Positions 15,122-24,023 of a stretch of DNA of 52,027 nucleotides are shown one piece after another; within the stretch, counting starts at the first letter, position 1, and each line of letters opens with the position of its first letter. The translations under genes and the position numbers were made by a program. Under the pieces are notes generated by a model that worked only from the letters and a program-made list of their open reading frames with translations, was not told the DNA's origin and ran no database searches. The stretch comes from Nocardia cyriacigeorgica NBRC 100375 (lineage in GTDB: Bacteria > Actinomycetota > Actinomycetes > Mycobacteriales > Mycobacteriaceae): NCBI RefSeq assembly GCF_000308555.1, contig NZ_BAFY01000180.1, positions 1-52,027 of the forward strand, written 5' to 3'.

Positions 15122-16656
15122 CCGGCACCGCCGCCGCCGTACCGGGCCAGTTCACCCTGGTCCTGCATTCACACCTGCCCTGGCTGGCCCATCACGGACG
15201 CTGGCCCGTCGGCGAGGAATGGCTGTACCAGTCCTGGGCCGCGTCCTACCTTCCGGTCGTCGAGGTCTTGAGAACCCTTGCCGCCGAAGGACGTTCACAC
15301 CTGCTGACGCTCGGCATCACGCCGGTGCTCGCCGCCCAGCTCGACGATTCGCACTGCCTGGCCGGGATGCATCACTGGCTGGGCAATTGGCAGTTGCGCG
15401 CCGACGAGGCCGCGATGGCGGGCAATCTCGCCCTCGGCCGCCATGAGCACCGGCTGGCCGCGGCCGCGCTGGCGGAGTTCGAACAGCACTGGCGCCACGG
15501 TGCCGCACCGGTGTGGCGGCAGCTGATCGACGCCGAGGCGATCGAGCTGCTCGGCGGCCCGCTGGCGCATCCGTTCCAGCCGCTGCTCGATCCCCGACTG
15601 CGCGAATTCCAGCTCACCGAAGGGCTCGCCGACGCCCGGTTGCGCTGGGGCCACACCCCGTCCGGAATCTGGGCGCCCGAATGCGGTTACACGCCCGGCA
15701 TGGAGGTCGGCTACGACGCCGCGGGTGTGACGCATTTCATGGTGGATGGGCCCGCCCTGCGCGGCGATTCCAGCCTCGGGCGGCCCGTTCGCGAGTCCGA
15801 CGTGGTGGCGTTCGGCCGCGATCTCCAGGTCAGCTATCGGGTCTGGTCGCCCAAGTCGGGCTATCCGGGCCACAGCGCCTACCGCGATTTCCATCACTAC
15901 GACCACGCCACCGGCCTCAAACCGGCCAGGGTGACCGGCAAATCGGTCGCCGGGCCGGACAAGGCGCCCTACGACCCCGATCTGGCTGCCGCCGCGGTGC
16001 GCGCCGACGTCGACGATTTCGTCGCCACCGTGCGCGAACGACTGATCGGCGAATCCGAGCGGATCGGCCGGCCCGCGCTTGTAGTGGCAGCCTTCGACAC
16101 CGAGCTGTTCGGGCACTGGTGGCACGAGGGTCCACAGTGGCTGGCGCAGGTGCTGCGGGCGCTGCCCGAGGCGGGCGTCACCGTCGGCACGCTGGCCGAC
16201 GCGCGCGCCGGTGGGTATGTCGGCGAGCCGGTGCAGTTGACCGATTCGTCGTGGGGCTCGGGCAAGGACTGGCGGGTCTGGGCCGGCGATCAGGTGCGTG
16301 ACCTGGTGGAACTCAACGACGATATCGTCGCGCTCGCACTGGACACGGTGGACAAGATGCGCGCGCAATCCTCGGCGACCGGCCGCGACCAGGTGGCCGA
16401 TCAACTACTGCGCGAAGCCATCCTGACCGTGTCCAGCGACTGGGCGTTCATGGTCAGCAAGGACTCCGCCGCCGGGTACGCCCGGGAACGCGCACATCAG
16501 CACGCGCACGCCGTTCGCGAAATCGCGGCGGCCGTCGGGGCCGGTCAGCTCGCCAAAGCACGGCAGTTGGCGGCAGGATGGGGGGCGGCCGACGGATTCT
16601 TCCCGGCCCTGGACGCGCGCCGATTGCGCGCTGCCACCTCAGAAGGACATACATGA
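15118..16656 (+). CDS. GH57-family 1,4-alpha-glucan branching enzyme (Rv3031-like)
   Basis: A 512-residue GH57 protein. The start is the TTG at 15118, which overlaps the preceding stop as TTGA. The N-terminal FTLVLHSHLPWLAHHGRWPVGE block is the first GH57 conserved region. GIWAPECGY (catalytic Glu region) lies at about residues 182-190, and AAFDTELFGHWWHEGP supplies the catalytic Asp region at about 325-340. The C-terminal helical domain has the branching-enzyme landmark SSDWAFMVSKDSAAGYA. It should create alpha-1,6 branches in alpha-1,4 glucan. Its stop overlaps the ATG of the next gene (16653-16656). Role in MGLP or glycogen metabolism follows from the mycobacterial counterpart. Confidence 0.9.
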   Translation: MTGTAAAVPGQFTLVLHSHLPWLAHHGRWPVGEEWLYQSWAASYLPVVEVLRTLAAEGRSHLLTLGITPVLAAQLDDSHCLAGMHHWLGNWQLRADEAAMAGNLALGRHEHRLAAAALAEFEQHWRHGAAPVWRQLIDAEAIELLGGPLAHPFQPLLDPRLREFQLTEGLADARLRWGHTPSGIWAPECGYTPGMEVGYDAAGVTHFMVDGPALRGDSSLGRPVRESDVVAFGRDLQVSYRVWSPKSGYPGHSAYRDFHHYDHATGLKPARVTGKSVAGPDKAPYDPDLAAAAVRADVDDFVATVRERLIGESERIGRPALVVAAFDTELFGHWWHEGPQWLAQVLRALPEAGVTVGTLADARAGGYVGEPVQLTDSSWGSGKDWRVWAGDQVRDLVELNDDIVALALDTVDKMRAQSSATGRDQVADQLLREAILTVSSDWAFMVSKDSAAGYARERAHQHAHAVREIAAAVGAGQLAKARQLAAGWGAADGFFPALDARRLRAATSEGHT

Positions 16657-17915
16657 AGATCTTGATGGTGTCGTGGGAGTACCCGCCGGTCGTCGTCGGC
16701 GGGCTGGGCAGACACGTCCATCATCTGGCCACCGAGCTCGCCGCGGCGGGCCACGAGGTGGTCGTACTGGCGCGCCGTCCCACCGGCACCGATCCGTCGA
16801 CCCATCCCACGCACTCCTACATCGCCGACGGCGTGCTGGTGGTCGCGGTCGCCGAGGACCCGCCGTTCTTCGATTTCGGCGAGGACATGCTGGCGTGGAC
16901 GCTGGCGATGGGCCACGCCATGGTGCGCGCGGGCGTCGCGCTGAACAAACCGGGCATCGGCGAGGGCTGGACACCCGATGTGGTGCACGCCCACGACTGG
17001 CTGGTCGCGCATCCGGCCATCGCGCTGGCCGAGTACTACGACGTGCCGCTGGTCTCGACCATCCACGCCACCGAGGCCGGACGCCACAGCGGCTGGGTCT
17101 CGGGCCGGGTGAACCGCCAGGTGCACTCGGTGGAGTGGTGGCTGGCCAACGAATCCGACGCCCTGATCACCTGTTCGGCCTCCATGCAGGACGAGGTGGA
17201 ACGGCTCTACAACCCCGACCGCATCCCGCTCACCGTTATCCGCAACGGCATCGACGTCGGCGCCTGGACCTTCCGCCCGCGGCCGCCGCGCACCGGCCCG
17301 CCGCGGCTGCTGTATGTGGGCAGGCTCGAATACGAGAAGGGCGTGCAGGACGCGATCGCGGCGCTGCCGCGGATCCGGCGCGCTCATCCGGGCACCACAC
17401 TCACCATCGCCGGGGTCGGCACACAGTTCGAATGGCTGCGCGAGCGGGCGCGGGTGCATCGAGTGGCCCGGGCGGTCACCTTCGCAGGCCAGCTCGATCA
17501 CACCGAACTGCTCGGCTGGCTACACGGCGCCGACGCCATCGTGCTGCCGAGTCGCTACGAACCCTTCGGGATCGTCGCACTGGAAGCGGCCGCGGCGGGC
17601 ACCCCGCTGGTCACCTCCACCGCCGGCGGGCTCGGTGAAGCGGTGATCGACGGTGTGACCGGAGCGTCCTTCGAACCGGCCGACGTGGACGGACTCGTGC
17701 AGGCGGTGCGCGCGGTGCTCGACGACCCGGCCGCCGCGCAGGAACGCGCCTACGCCGCCCGCGAACGCCTGACCGCCGATTTCTCCTGGGATGTGGTGGC
17801 GGCCGAGACCGCGCAGGTGTACCAGTCCGCCAAGCGGCGGGTCCGGACGCCGCTCGGACGCCCGGTGATCACCATGCGTCCGCTGCCGGAACGGGATCCG
17901 AACCAGCCGGTCTGA
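16653..17915 (+). CDS. GT4-type alpha-(1,4)-glucosyltransferase (Rv3032-like)
   Basis: A 420-residue GT-B glycosyltransferase. The ATG at 16653 overlaps the branching-enzyme stop and follows AGAAGGA at 16641-16647. The N-lobe opens MKILMVSWEYPPVVVGGLGRH, the acceptor/donor loop of glycogen-synthase-like enzymes. The C-lobe has LLYVGRLEYEKGVQD and the EX7E donor motif EPFGIVALEAAAAGTP. It is third gene of the operon. The mycobacterial equivalent Rv3032 elongates alpha-1,4-glucan used for MGLP and glycogen. UDP- or ADP-glucose is the likely donor. It ends 9 bases from the stop of the convergent beta-propeller gene. Confidence 0.92.
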   Translation: MKILMVSWEYPPVVVGGLGRHVHHLATELAAAGHEVVVLARRPTGTDPSTHPTHSYIADGVLVVAVAEDPPFFDFGEDMLAWTLAMGHAMVRAGVALNKPGIGEGWTPDVVHAHDWLVAHPAIALAEYYDVPLVSTIHATEAGRHSGWVSGRVNRQVHSVEWWLANESDALITCSASMQDEVERLYNPDRIPLTVIRNGIDVGAWTFRPRPPRTGPPRLLYVGRLEYEKGVQDAIAALPRIRRAHPGTTLTIAGVGTQFEWLRERARVHRVARAVTFAGQLDHTELLGWLHGADAIVLPSRYEPFGIVALEAAAAGTPLVTSTAGGLGEAVIDGVTGASFEPADVDGLVQAVRAVLDDPAAAQERAYAARERLTADFSWDVVAAETAQVYQSAKRRVRTPLGRPVITMRPLPERDPNQPV

Positions 17916-17924
17916 CCGGTCGGC

Positions 17925-19259
17925 TCACCGCTGCGGCGCGAAAACGAAGATCTCGCCGATCTGCGTGGCCACGACCACCTCGCCGTCGGCGCTGACCGAA
18001 GTGCCGGTCGTGGTGCCACTCGCACCGGGCAGCACGTCGGAGTCGAGGGTCCGTCCGGTCTCGGTGTCGAAGGTGATCAGGTTGAGGCCTTCGCCGATGG
18101 CCGCCACCGTGTAGCCGGTGTGGCCCGCGGTCTGGGCGGGCGTGCCGCGGTGGGCGAGATCCTTACGCTCCCAGGCCTGTTCGACAGTGTCGCCATGGTC
18201 GCGCAGGGCCAGCAGGTAGCCGTCGTCGCCGGCCGGGATGATCAGTCCGTCGCCGGAGACGGAGATGCCGCGACGCGGGGTCCACTCCAGCTGATGCACC
18301 CATTTGGTGCTGCCCTCGACGGCGTCGACGGCGATCAGCCGGTCGCTGTTGTCGCCGACGTAGACCGTGCTGCCGTCCGCCGACAAGGCCGGGCTGGTGG
18401 CGCTGCCGCCCTCGAGCATCTCGGCGCTCCACAGTTGCTCGATCTCGCCGTCGATGTAGCGCAACGCCACCAGGGAGGCCCTGGCATCACCCGGACGCCA
18501 CACGGTCGCGTAGAAGCGCCCGGAGTCGGTGTCGATGGGCGAGACGTTGGCCACCGCGCAGTGCGGACCACCGGTCGGGCAGTCGGCCAGGCCCTCACCC
18601 GACGGCGGCCAGCTGAGAGCGGGAAGTTCGAGATGATCGGGCTGGCCGAGCAGCTGCGTGGTCGGGACAAGCCGCTGACCGGTCTGGCGCGACAGCACAT
18701 CGATCTGGCCGGCCTGGGTGATGGTCAGCAGATTGCTGTCGCCGGTGAACTGCAACGAGACCGGCACGCCGGCCACCGCGGTGCGCCAGCGCGGCTGGCC
18801 CAGGTAGTTCATCGACGTCACGCCGCTGTCGTCACCGACATAGACATTGGTGAGGCCGTCGATCAGCGGCGGCGACGAGACGGCGTTCGGCCCCAGGGGG
18901 TTACAGAACCGTTTGCGACCGGTGGGCATCTGGAAGGAGAAGATATTGCAGCCCGACGGCGTACGGGTGGTGACGAACATCTGGCCCTCGGCCGCGACGC
19001 TCACCGGGGTCGCGATCGGCCCGCCCACCGGGCGTGACCACGTCAGCTCGAGCGCGTGCGCACCGGTGACGGGGCTGGTACCGCTGTTGCGGGCGTCGTG
19101 ATGGGCGCCGGGCCAGCCGAGGCCGGGGCCGACGGTGATGTCGTCGACATCGGTGCCGCAGCCGGTGAGCACCACCGTGCCCACCGCCAGTAGCGCCGCC
19201 GCCGTATTCATCCGCAGCCGTGGCCGCCCGGATACAGCTCGTACGCTGCCGATTCGCAC
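17925..19259 (-). CDS. PQQ-like beta-propeller lipoprotein (Rv3035-like)
   Basis: A 444-residue exported protein. GTG 19259 has AAGGAGA 7 bases upstream. The signal region (LRMNTAAALLAVGTVVLTGC) ends in a lipobox with Cys near residue 34. The mature part shows repeated propeller blades, for example NVYVGDDSGVTSMNYLG, TVYVGDNSDRLIAVDAVEG, IIPAGDDGYLLALRD and EVVVATQIGEIFVF. It has the shape of a PQQ-like repeat protein (compare BamB), but no PQQ-enzyme active site is evident, so a structural or ligand-binding role at the cell surface is more likely. Relative to M. tuberculosis it and the next gene seem inverted as a block. Confidence 0.85.
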   Translation of the reverse strand: MRIGSVRAVSGRPRLRMNTAAALLAVGTVVLTGCGTDVDDITVGPGLGWPGAHHDARNSGTSPVTGAHALELTWSRPVGGPIATPVSVAAEGQMFVTTRTPSGCNIFSFQMPTGRKRFCNPLGPNAVSSPPLIDGLTNVYVGDDSGVTSMNYLGQPRWRTAVAGVPVSLQFTGDSNLLTITQAGQIDVLSRQTGQRLVPTTQLLGQPDHLELPALSWPPSGEGLADCPTGGPHCAVANVSPIDTDSGRFYATVWRPGDARASLVALRYIDGEIEQLWSAEMLEGGSATSPALSADGSTVYVGDNSDRLIAVDAVEGSTKWVHQLEWTPRRGISVSGDGLIIPAGDDGYLLALRDHGDTVEQAWERKDLAHRGTPAQTAGHTGYTVAAIGEGLNLITFDTETGRTLDSDVLPGASGTTTGTSVSADGEVVVATQIGEIFVFAPQR

Positions 19260-19411
19260 CTGCTGCTCTCCTTCACACGCGATCTGACGTGATCATCTCC
19301 CCGCGCGCCCGCGCGTGCCAGTGAGGTTAGCCGACGGGTATCGATCCGCTCGGGGCAGCACGTCAGTAGGCTGTGTGCGCGATAGGCGGACACACGACGG
19401 GAGAACAGTTC

Positions 19412-20161
19412 GTGACGAGCATGTGGGGCGCACCGTTGCGTTCACGGTGGCGGGGATCGCGGCGCCGCGATCCGCAGCAGGCACGCTTTCTCACCCTGGC
19501 CTCGCTGCGCTGGGTGATCGCCAACCGCGCCTACACGCCCTGGTACCTGGTGCGCTACTACCGGCTGTTCAAGTTCCGGCTGACCAACCCGCATATCGTG
19601 TTGCGCGGCATGGTGTTCCTCGGCCGGCGGGTGGAGATCCACGCGACCCCGGAACTGGGCCGGATGGAGATCGGCCGCTGGGTGCACATCGGCGACGGCA
19701 ACGCCATCCGCTGCCACGAGGGTTCGCTGCGCATCGGCGACAAGGTGGTCTTCGGCAAGGACAACGTCGTCAACACCTACCTCGATATCGAGATCGGCGA
19801 ATCGACCCTGGTCGCGGACTGGTGCTACATCTGCGACTTCGACCACAAGATGGACGACATCACCATGCCGATCAAGGATCAGGGCATCGTGAAGAGCCCG
19901 GTCCGCATCGGCCCGGACACCTGGATCGCGGCCAAGGTGACGGTGCTGCGCGAGACCCGCGTCGGACGCGGCTGCGTGCTCGGCGCGCACGCGGTGGTCA
20001 AGGGCGAGATCCCCGATTACTCCATTGCCGTCGGCGCCCCGGCGAAGGTGGTCAAGAACCGCAAGGCGGCCTGGGAGTCCGGTGCCGAACAGCGCGCGGC
20101 CTATCTGGCGGCGCTCGAAGACATCGAACGCAAGAAGAACGGCGCCCCGGCTCAGGCCTGA
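19412..20161 (+). CDS. Hexapeptide-repeat acetyltransferase (Rv3034c-like)
   Basis: A 249-residue left-handed beta-helix O-acetyltransferase. The GTG at 19412 is supported by GGGAGA 7 bases before it. The repeat region runs from about residue 75 to 200, with units such as RMEIGRWVHIGDGN, SLRIGDKVVFGKDN, EIGESTLVADWC, VRIGPDTWIAAKVTVL and GCVLGAHAVV, followed by the closing loop IPDYSIAVGAPAKVVKNRK typical of maltose/virginiamycin acetyltransferases. A basic N-terminus (RSRWRGSRRR) could bind the membrane surface. Acetyl-CoA is the likely donor; the acceptor, perhaps a cell-envelope sugar, is unknown. It is divergent from the beta-propeller lipoprotein. Confidence 0.88.
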   Translation: MTSMWGAPLRSRWRGSRRRDPQQARFLTLASLRWVIANRAYTPWYLVRYYRLFKFRLTNPHIVLRGMVFLGRRVEIHATPELGRMEIGRWVHIGDGNAIRCHEGSLRIGDKVVFGKDNVVNTYLDIEIGESTLVADWCYICDFDHKMDDITMPIKDQGIVKSPVRIGPDTWIAAKVTVLRETRVGRGCVLGAHAVVKGEIPDYSIAVGAPAKVVKNRKAAWESGAEQRAAYLAALEDIERKKNGAPAQA

Positions 20162-20242
20162 GCATCCGGGTCCGCCACCTGAGCGCCTGTTCCCGGCTGC
20201 GGGAGCGCACCGTTGTCGGTCCGATCCGTTACGGTCTGCCCC

Positions 20243-20791
20243 ATGACGAGGTACGCGGCGCTGTTGCGCGGGATCGCCCCGATGAATCCGAACATGACCA
20301 ACGACAAGCTCCGCGGCGTGTTCACCGGGCTCGGCTTCGAGGCGGTCGCCTCGGTGGTGTCGAGCGGCAATATCGTCTTCCGCACCGAGGAGTCCGACCC
20401 GGTCGAGCTCGAGGACCGGATCCAGCAGGCGCTCAACCAGGAGCTCGGCATTCCCGGCGGCACCATCATCCGCGATTACGACGAGCTGCGCACCCTGCTG
20501 GACTCCGATCCGTTCGAGGGCCTCACCCACGGCCGCGGCTCCTACCTGACCGCGACCTTCCGCAAGAGCACCAGCACGGAGCCGATCGAACTGCCCGACG
20601 CGCCCGATCCACTCACCCGCGTGGTCGGCTACGACCCCGCGGCACGGGTCTTCCTGTTCGTCGTCGACAACAGCACGCCGCGCACCGTCGATTTCATGGC
20701 GTGGCTGGAACGCACCTACGGCAAGGACATCACCACTCGCACCTGGCTGACGGTGCAGCGGGTGGTGAAGAAGATGGAAGCGATCGGCTGA
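20243..20791 (+). CDS. DUF1697 family protein
   Basis: A 182-residue cytoplasmic protein with the whole DUF1697 pattern: MTRYAALLRGIAPMNPN, FEAVASVVSSGNIVFRTEE, GLTHGRGSYLTATFRKS, and the C-terminal FMAWLERTYGKDITTRTWLTVQRVV. ATG 20243 fits the family start. The biochemical role of the family is unknown. It follows the acetyltransferase by 81 bases on the same strand and converges on the THUMP-like gene. Confidence 0.85.
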   Translation: MTRYAALLRGIAPMNPNMTNDKLRGVFTGLGFEAVASVVSSGNIVFRTEESDPVELEDRIQQALNQELGIPGGTIIRDYDELRTLLDSDPFEGLTHGRGSYLTATFRKSTSTEPIELPDAPDPLTRVVGYDPAARVFLFVVDNSTPRTVDFMAWLERTYGKDITTRTWLTVQRVVKKMEAIG

Positions 20792-20914
20792 GAACCCGGG
20801 CTGCGCGGCGATCATGCACGGGGCGTAACCCGGGGAGCTCACGAGAGCAGACGGGGTCGCGCGTCCGGGGTCGATCTCGCGCATGCCGTCCTCGGATGCG
20901 GTCGGCGCAGGTTC

Positions 20915-22165
20915 CTATCCGGTGCCGGGCCGAGCAGCAGACAGAGCGGCACACAGGAACACGGTGGCGTGGCGGCCGATGCGCGTGATCACGAGCGTAT
21001 AGGGCTGGGAGCCGGTCGGTTTCAGGCGGCGGCGCAGCTGGTCCGGGTCGACATCGACGCCGCGCACCAGGATTTCCACTGCGCCGCAGTCCCGGCGGCG
21101 CAGCTCGGAGCGCAACGATTTCTCCCGGAAGTCCAGTTGGTCGAGCACCCGGAAGCCGCGCACGCCGTCGGGCACCCGGTCGCCGGTGAGGTAGGCGATA
21201 CGCGGGTCGAGCTGCCAGAGACCATGTTTCGCCGCGTACTGGCGGACCAGGCCGGCACGGACGATGGCGCCGTCAGGGTCGATGATCCATTCGCCGGGGG
21301 CGCGTTCGGGGATGTCGTCGGTTTCGGCGTCGGTGAGGGTGGTGGTGTGGCCGGTCGACGACAGCACGGTCGCGCGGCGGGTGACGCCGGAGTCGGTCAG
21401 TCCCGGCGACCACAGGCAGGCTTCCCGGACCGAACCGTCGAGGGACACGACCTCGATCTCTCCGGGCCAGTCGAGGCTGTCGAAATCCAGTCCGGGGGCG
21501 CATTTCACGGCCAGATCACGACAGGGATAAGCGGCGAGAAGGTTCGGTAGCGGTGGTTGCAGTTTCGCCGGATCGTGCATTCGCCTGCCGTCGGCTCGGC
21601 GCGCTGGATCGGCGATGATCACAGTGTCTCGCGTACACGGCGACAACGCGTCCGCCTTGACCAGCAGCACATGTCGGGGGGTTAACGCGTCGTCGCCGGG
21701 CCGCCCGGCGGGTGCCGCCGACCGCGCGACGGACAACGCCGATCGGCCGAGATTGTGCCGCGCCATCGCGAGGCGAACCTCGTCCAGGTCACTGCCGATC
21801 ACGGCCGGGCACACTCGCGCCAGCTCGGCCAGTTCCGCACCGATCGAGCAGGTCACATCGTGGACGGCGCGACCGGCGAGCCGGGCCGCCCGGTGCCGCG
21901 CCACCACCGTCGGCGTTGCCTGTTGCAGTGCGTCGTCGGTGAACAGCCAGTCCCCCGCATCGGCGAGTTTGGCGGCGGCCCGGCGGCGCAACCGCACGGT
22001 CTCGATCAGTGCCGCCGCCCGGTCGCCGTGGTCGCGGCGCACCCGCGCGAGATCCCGCAGGTGCGTCGCCGGGGTCAGCTCCAGCCGGTCCACGTCGGCC
22101 AGCGCGGCGGCGCCCGCCGCACCGGCCAGGAAGACGATGTCCTCGTGGCTGAAGCCGTAGCCCAC
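20915..22165 (-). CDS. THUMP-like class I SAM-dependent methyltransferase (Rv3037c-like)
   Basis: A 416-residue protein resembling actinobacterial THUMP-like methyltransferases, probably acting on RNA. The start is a GTG at 22165 whose first base is the last base of the preceding stop (TAGTG), which gives VVGYGFSHEDIVFLAG. The SAM region is AVHDVTCSIGAELAELARV with VIGSDLDEVRLAMARHNLG, and the motif IV equivalent is VIIADPARRADGRR, close to the DPxR form of nucleic-acid methyltransferases. The C-terminal domain (EILVRGVDVDPDQLRRRLK) is the THUMP-like part. It is tightly coupled to the methyltransferase upstream. Substrate unknown. Confidence 0.8.
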   Translation of the reverse strand: MGYGFSHEDIVFLAGAAGAAALADVDRLELTPATHLRDLARVRRDHGDRAAALIETVRLRRRAAAKLADAGDWLFTDDALQQATPTVVARHRAARLAGRAVHDVTCSIGAELAELARVCPAVIGSDLDEVRLAMARHNLGRSALSVARSAAPAGRPGDDALTPRHVLLVKADALSPCTRDTVIIADPARRADGRRMHDPAKLQPPLPNLLAAYPCRDLAVKCAPGLDFDSLDWPGEIEVVSLDGSVREACLWSPGLTDSGVTRRATVLSSTGHTTTLTDAETDDIPERAPGEWIIDPDGAIVRAGLVRQYAAKHGLWQLDPRIAYLTGDRVPDGVRGFRVLDQLDFREKSLRSELRRRDCGAVEILVRGVDVDPDQLRRRLKPTGSQPYTLVITRIGRHATVFLCAALSAARPGTG

Positions 22166-23142
22166 TACTGGCCCGGGGCGCCCGGCTTCACGCCGGTGAT
22201 CATGGCGTTGTAGAAGAACTGGCGCGGCACGACCCGGCGCATGACGTTCTCGTCCACCCAGCTCAGGCCCAGCCACGCCTTGTACATGGCCATCCGATAG
22301 CGCCAGGTGAGTTTTTCGGCGGGCACGGCGGCCTCGAAGGTGCGCACCGGCCAGCCCCACAGCGCCGCGGCGAACTCCTCGGTGTGCGCGGCGACCTCGA
22401 CCGCGCCGGCCGAGCGGGCCATCGCCTCGAGCTGGTCGGGGGTGAAGGTGTGCAGGTCGACGACGGCCTCGAGGGCGGCGGCGCGGGAGGACTCGTCCAG
22501 TTCCTCCTGCGGACGGCGCCAGCTCGCCAGACCGGGCAGTTTGGTGAGGTTGGTGGTGGCGCCCCAGGTGATGCGGCCGAGCCAGCGCGCGTAGAAGTTG
22601 CCCGCGGTGGTGGGCTCGCCGGCGAAGACCAGGCGCCCGCCCGGCTTGAGCACGCGCAGGCATTCCTTCAGCGCGAGTTCGACATCGGGGATGTGGTGCA
22701 GCACGGCGTGGCCGACGACCAGGTCGAAGGTGTTGTCCTCGTAGGGAATGGTTTCGGCGTCGGCGACGCGGCCGTCCACGTCCAGCCCGAGGTTCTGCGC
22801 GTTGCGCAGCGCGACCTTCACCATGCCCGGCGACAGGTCGGTCACCGAACCGCTCTTGGCCACCCCGGCCTGCATCAGGTTCAGCAGGAAGAACCCGGTG
22901 CCGCAGCCGAGTTCCAGCGCCCGGCCGTAGGGCAGCGCCACCGGCCCGACCGCGGCGTCGAAGCGGCCGCGCGCGTACTCGATACACCGTTCGTCATAGG
23001 AGATCGACCATTTGTCGTCGTAGGTCTCGGCTTCCCAGTCGTGGTAGAGGACCTGGGCGAGTTTGGTGTCCTTGAGCGCGGCTTCGACCTCGGCCTCGGT
23101 GGCATGCGGGTTCGGCGCGGGGTCGTCGTGGCGTACCGTCAT
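22165..23142 (-). CDS. Class I SAM-dependent methyltransferase (Rv3038c-like)
   Basis: A 325-residue methyltransferase of the UbiE/Coq5-like type. Motif I is ALELGCGTGFFLLNLMQ (about residues 75-91), then VTDLSPGMVKVALRNAQ, the acidic loop VADAETIPYEDNTFDLVVGHAVLHHI, and the LRVLKPGGRLVFAGEP block. The C-terminal 120 residues (TWRYRMAMYKAWLGLSWVDENVM) are specific to the actinobacterial group. The stop overlaps the GTG of the next gene by one base, indicating coupled translation. An iron-box-like sequence overlaps its start codon (listed separately). Substrate unknown; lipid or small-molecule methylation is possible. Confidence 0.82.
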   Translation of the reverse strand: MTVRHDDPAPNPHATEAEVEAALKDTKLAQVLYHDWEAETYDDKWSISYDERCIEYARGRFDAAVGPVALPYGRALELGCGTGFFLLNLMQAGVAKSGSVTDLSPGMVKVALRNAQNLGLDVDGRVADAETIPYEDNTFDLVVGHAVLHHIPDVELALKECLRVLKPGGRLVFAGEPTTAGNFYARWLGRITWGATTNLTKLPGLASWRRPQEELDESSRAAALEAVVDLHTFTPDQLEAMARSAGAVEVAAHTEEFAAALWGWPVRTFEAAVPAEKLTWRYRMAMYKAWLGLSWVDENVMRRVVPRQFFYNAMITGVKPGAPGQ

Positions 23143-23157
23143 GGTGGCCTAGCCTAA
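23139..23157 (-). promoter_or_regulatory. Weak IdeR/DtxR-like iron box over the methyltransferase start
   Basis: Read leftward, TTAGGCTAGGCCACCATGA matches 14 of 19 positions of the IdeR consensus as I remember it. A TATAGC -10-like hexamer lies just upstream, so the position would suit repression. The right half of the dyad is poor, so this is only a candidate. Confidence 0.25.
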
Positions 23158-23213
23158 ACCCTCGCTATAGGGGCGTTCATACCAGTGGGTGGGATCGCGC
23201 GCGAGTCGGCTTA

Positions 23214-23990
23214 TCAGCGTCCGACGAACTCCGCCGAGCCGGGTCCGTCGGCCAAATAAGAACGTGTTCCTATCAGGCGATCTTCGGTGCCGAACAGCTC
23301 CGACCATGCGATTCGGGCCCGATCGTGGCCGTGCGGGCCGGCCTCGAAGACCGCTTTCGCCGCCGCCAAGGCGCGGGCCGGGCCGTCCAGGAAACCGCGC
23401 GCCCACCCCACGGCGGCGGTGTAGACGTCGTCGGGTGCCACGACCTCGTCGACCAGTCCGAGGGCGCGCGCTTCGTCCGGTTCCACGAAGCGTCCGGTGT
23501 ACACCAGATCCTTGGCCGCGCCTGGTCCGATGAGCGCGGTGAGCCTGCGAATACCGGCCAGCGGGATCAGGCCCGCCTTGATCTGCGGCAGCCCGAGCTT
23601 GACGTTGTCGCCGATGACGCGACGATCGGCGCCGAGTGCGAGCTCCAGACCCGAGCCGAGCGCATAACCACTGATCGCGGCCACCGTCGGCTGCGGCAGC
23701 CGGGCCAGGCAACCGAGGGCGTGCTGGAGGTCGGCGGCGACGGCGGCGGCCTGCTCGGCCGAGAGCGCGGCCAGCTCGGCGAGGTCGTCGCCGGCGCAGA
23801 AGACGCGCTCGTCGCCGTAGACGACCACCGCCCCGATCCCCGGATCCTCGCCGATGTCGTGGGCCGCGGTGGCCAGCTCCCGTACCACCTGAATGTTCAG
23901 CAGGTTCATCGGCGCACGGGCGATACGCAGCACCGCCACCCGGCGTCCGGTATCGCCGTCCAGCTCGTCCACGGTCACGAATTCGGCCAT
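23214..23990 (-). CDS. Enoyl-CoA hydratase/isomerase-family protein (EchA17-like)
   Basis: A 258-residue crotonase-fold protein. The oxyanion-hole segments are present: VFCAGDDLAELAAL (about residues 67-80) and ISGYALGSGLELALGADRRV (about 107-126). The first catalytic Glu is kept in LELAL. The second, normally the E of a GxPEIxLGxIPGAGG block, is replaced: LGLPQIKAGLIPLAGIRRL has Gln, and the second Gly of the GAGG turn is altered. Ordinary hydration of enoyl-CoA may therefore be impaired, and an isomerase or other crotonase reaction is possible. ATG 23990 is preferred to a TTG at 23999. It lies in a leftward cluster matching Rv3037c-Rv3043c. Confidence 0.88.
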   Translation of the reverse strand: MAEFVTVDELDGDTGRRVAVLRIARAPMNLLNIQVVRELATAAHDIGEDPGIGAVVVYGDERVFCAGDDLAELAALSAEQAAAVAADLQHALGCLARLPQPTVAAISGYALGSGLELALGADRRVIGDNVKLGLPQIKAGLIPLAGIRRLTALIGPGAAKDLVYTGRFVEPDEARALGLVDEVVAPDDVYTAAVGWARGFLDGPARALAAAKAVFEAGPHGHDRARIAWSELFGTEDRLIGTRSYLADGPGSAEFVGR

Positions 23991-24023
23991 GGCTGGCAAC
24001 CTACCGGGTGCGCGCCGGATCTC

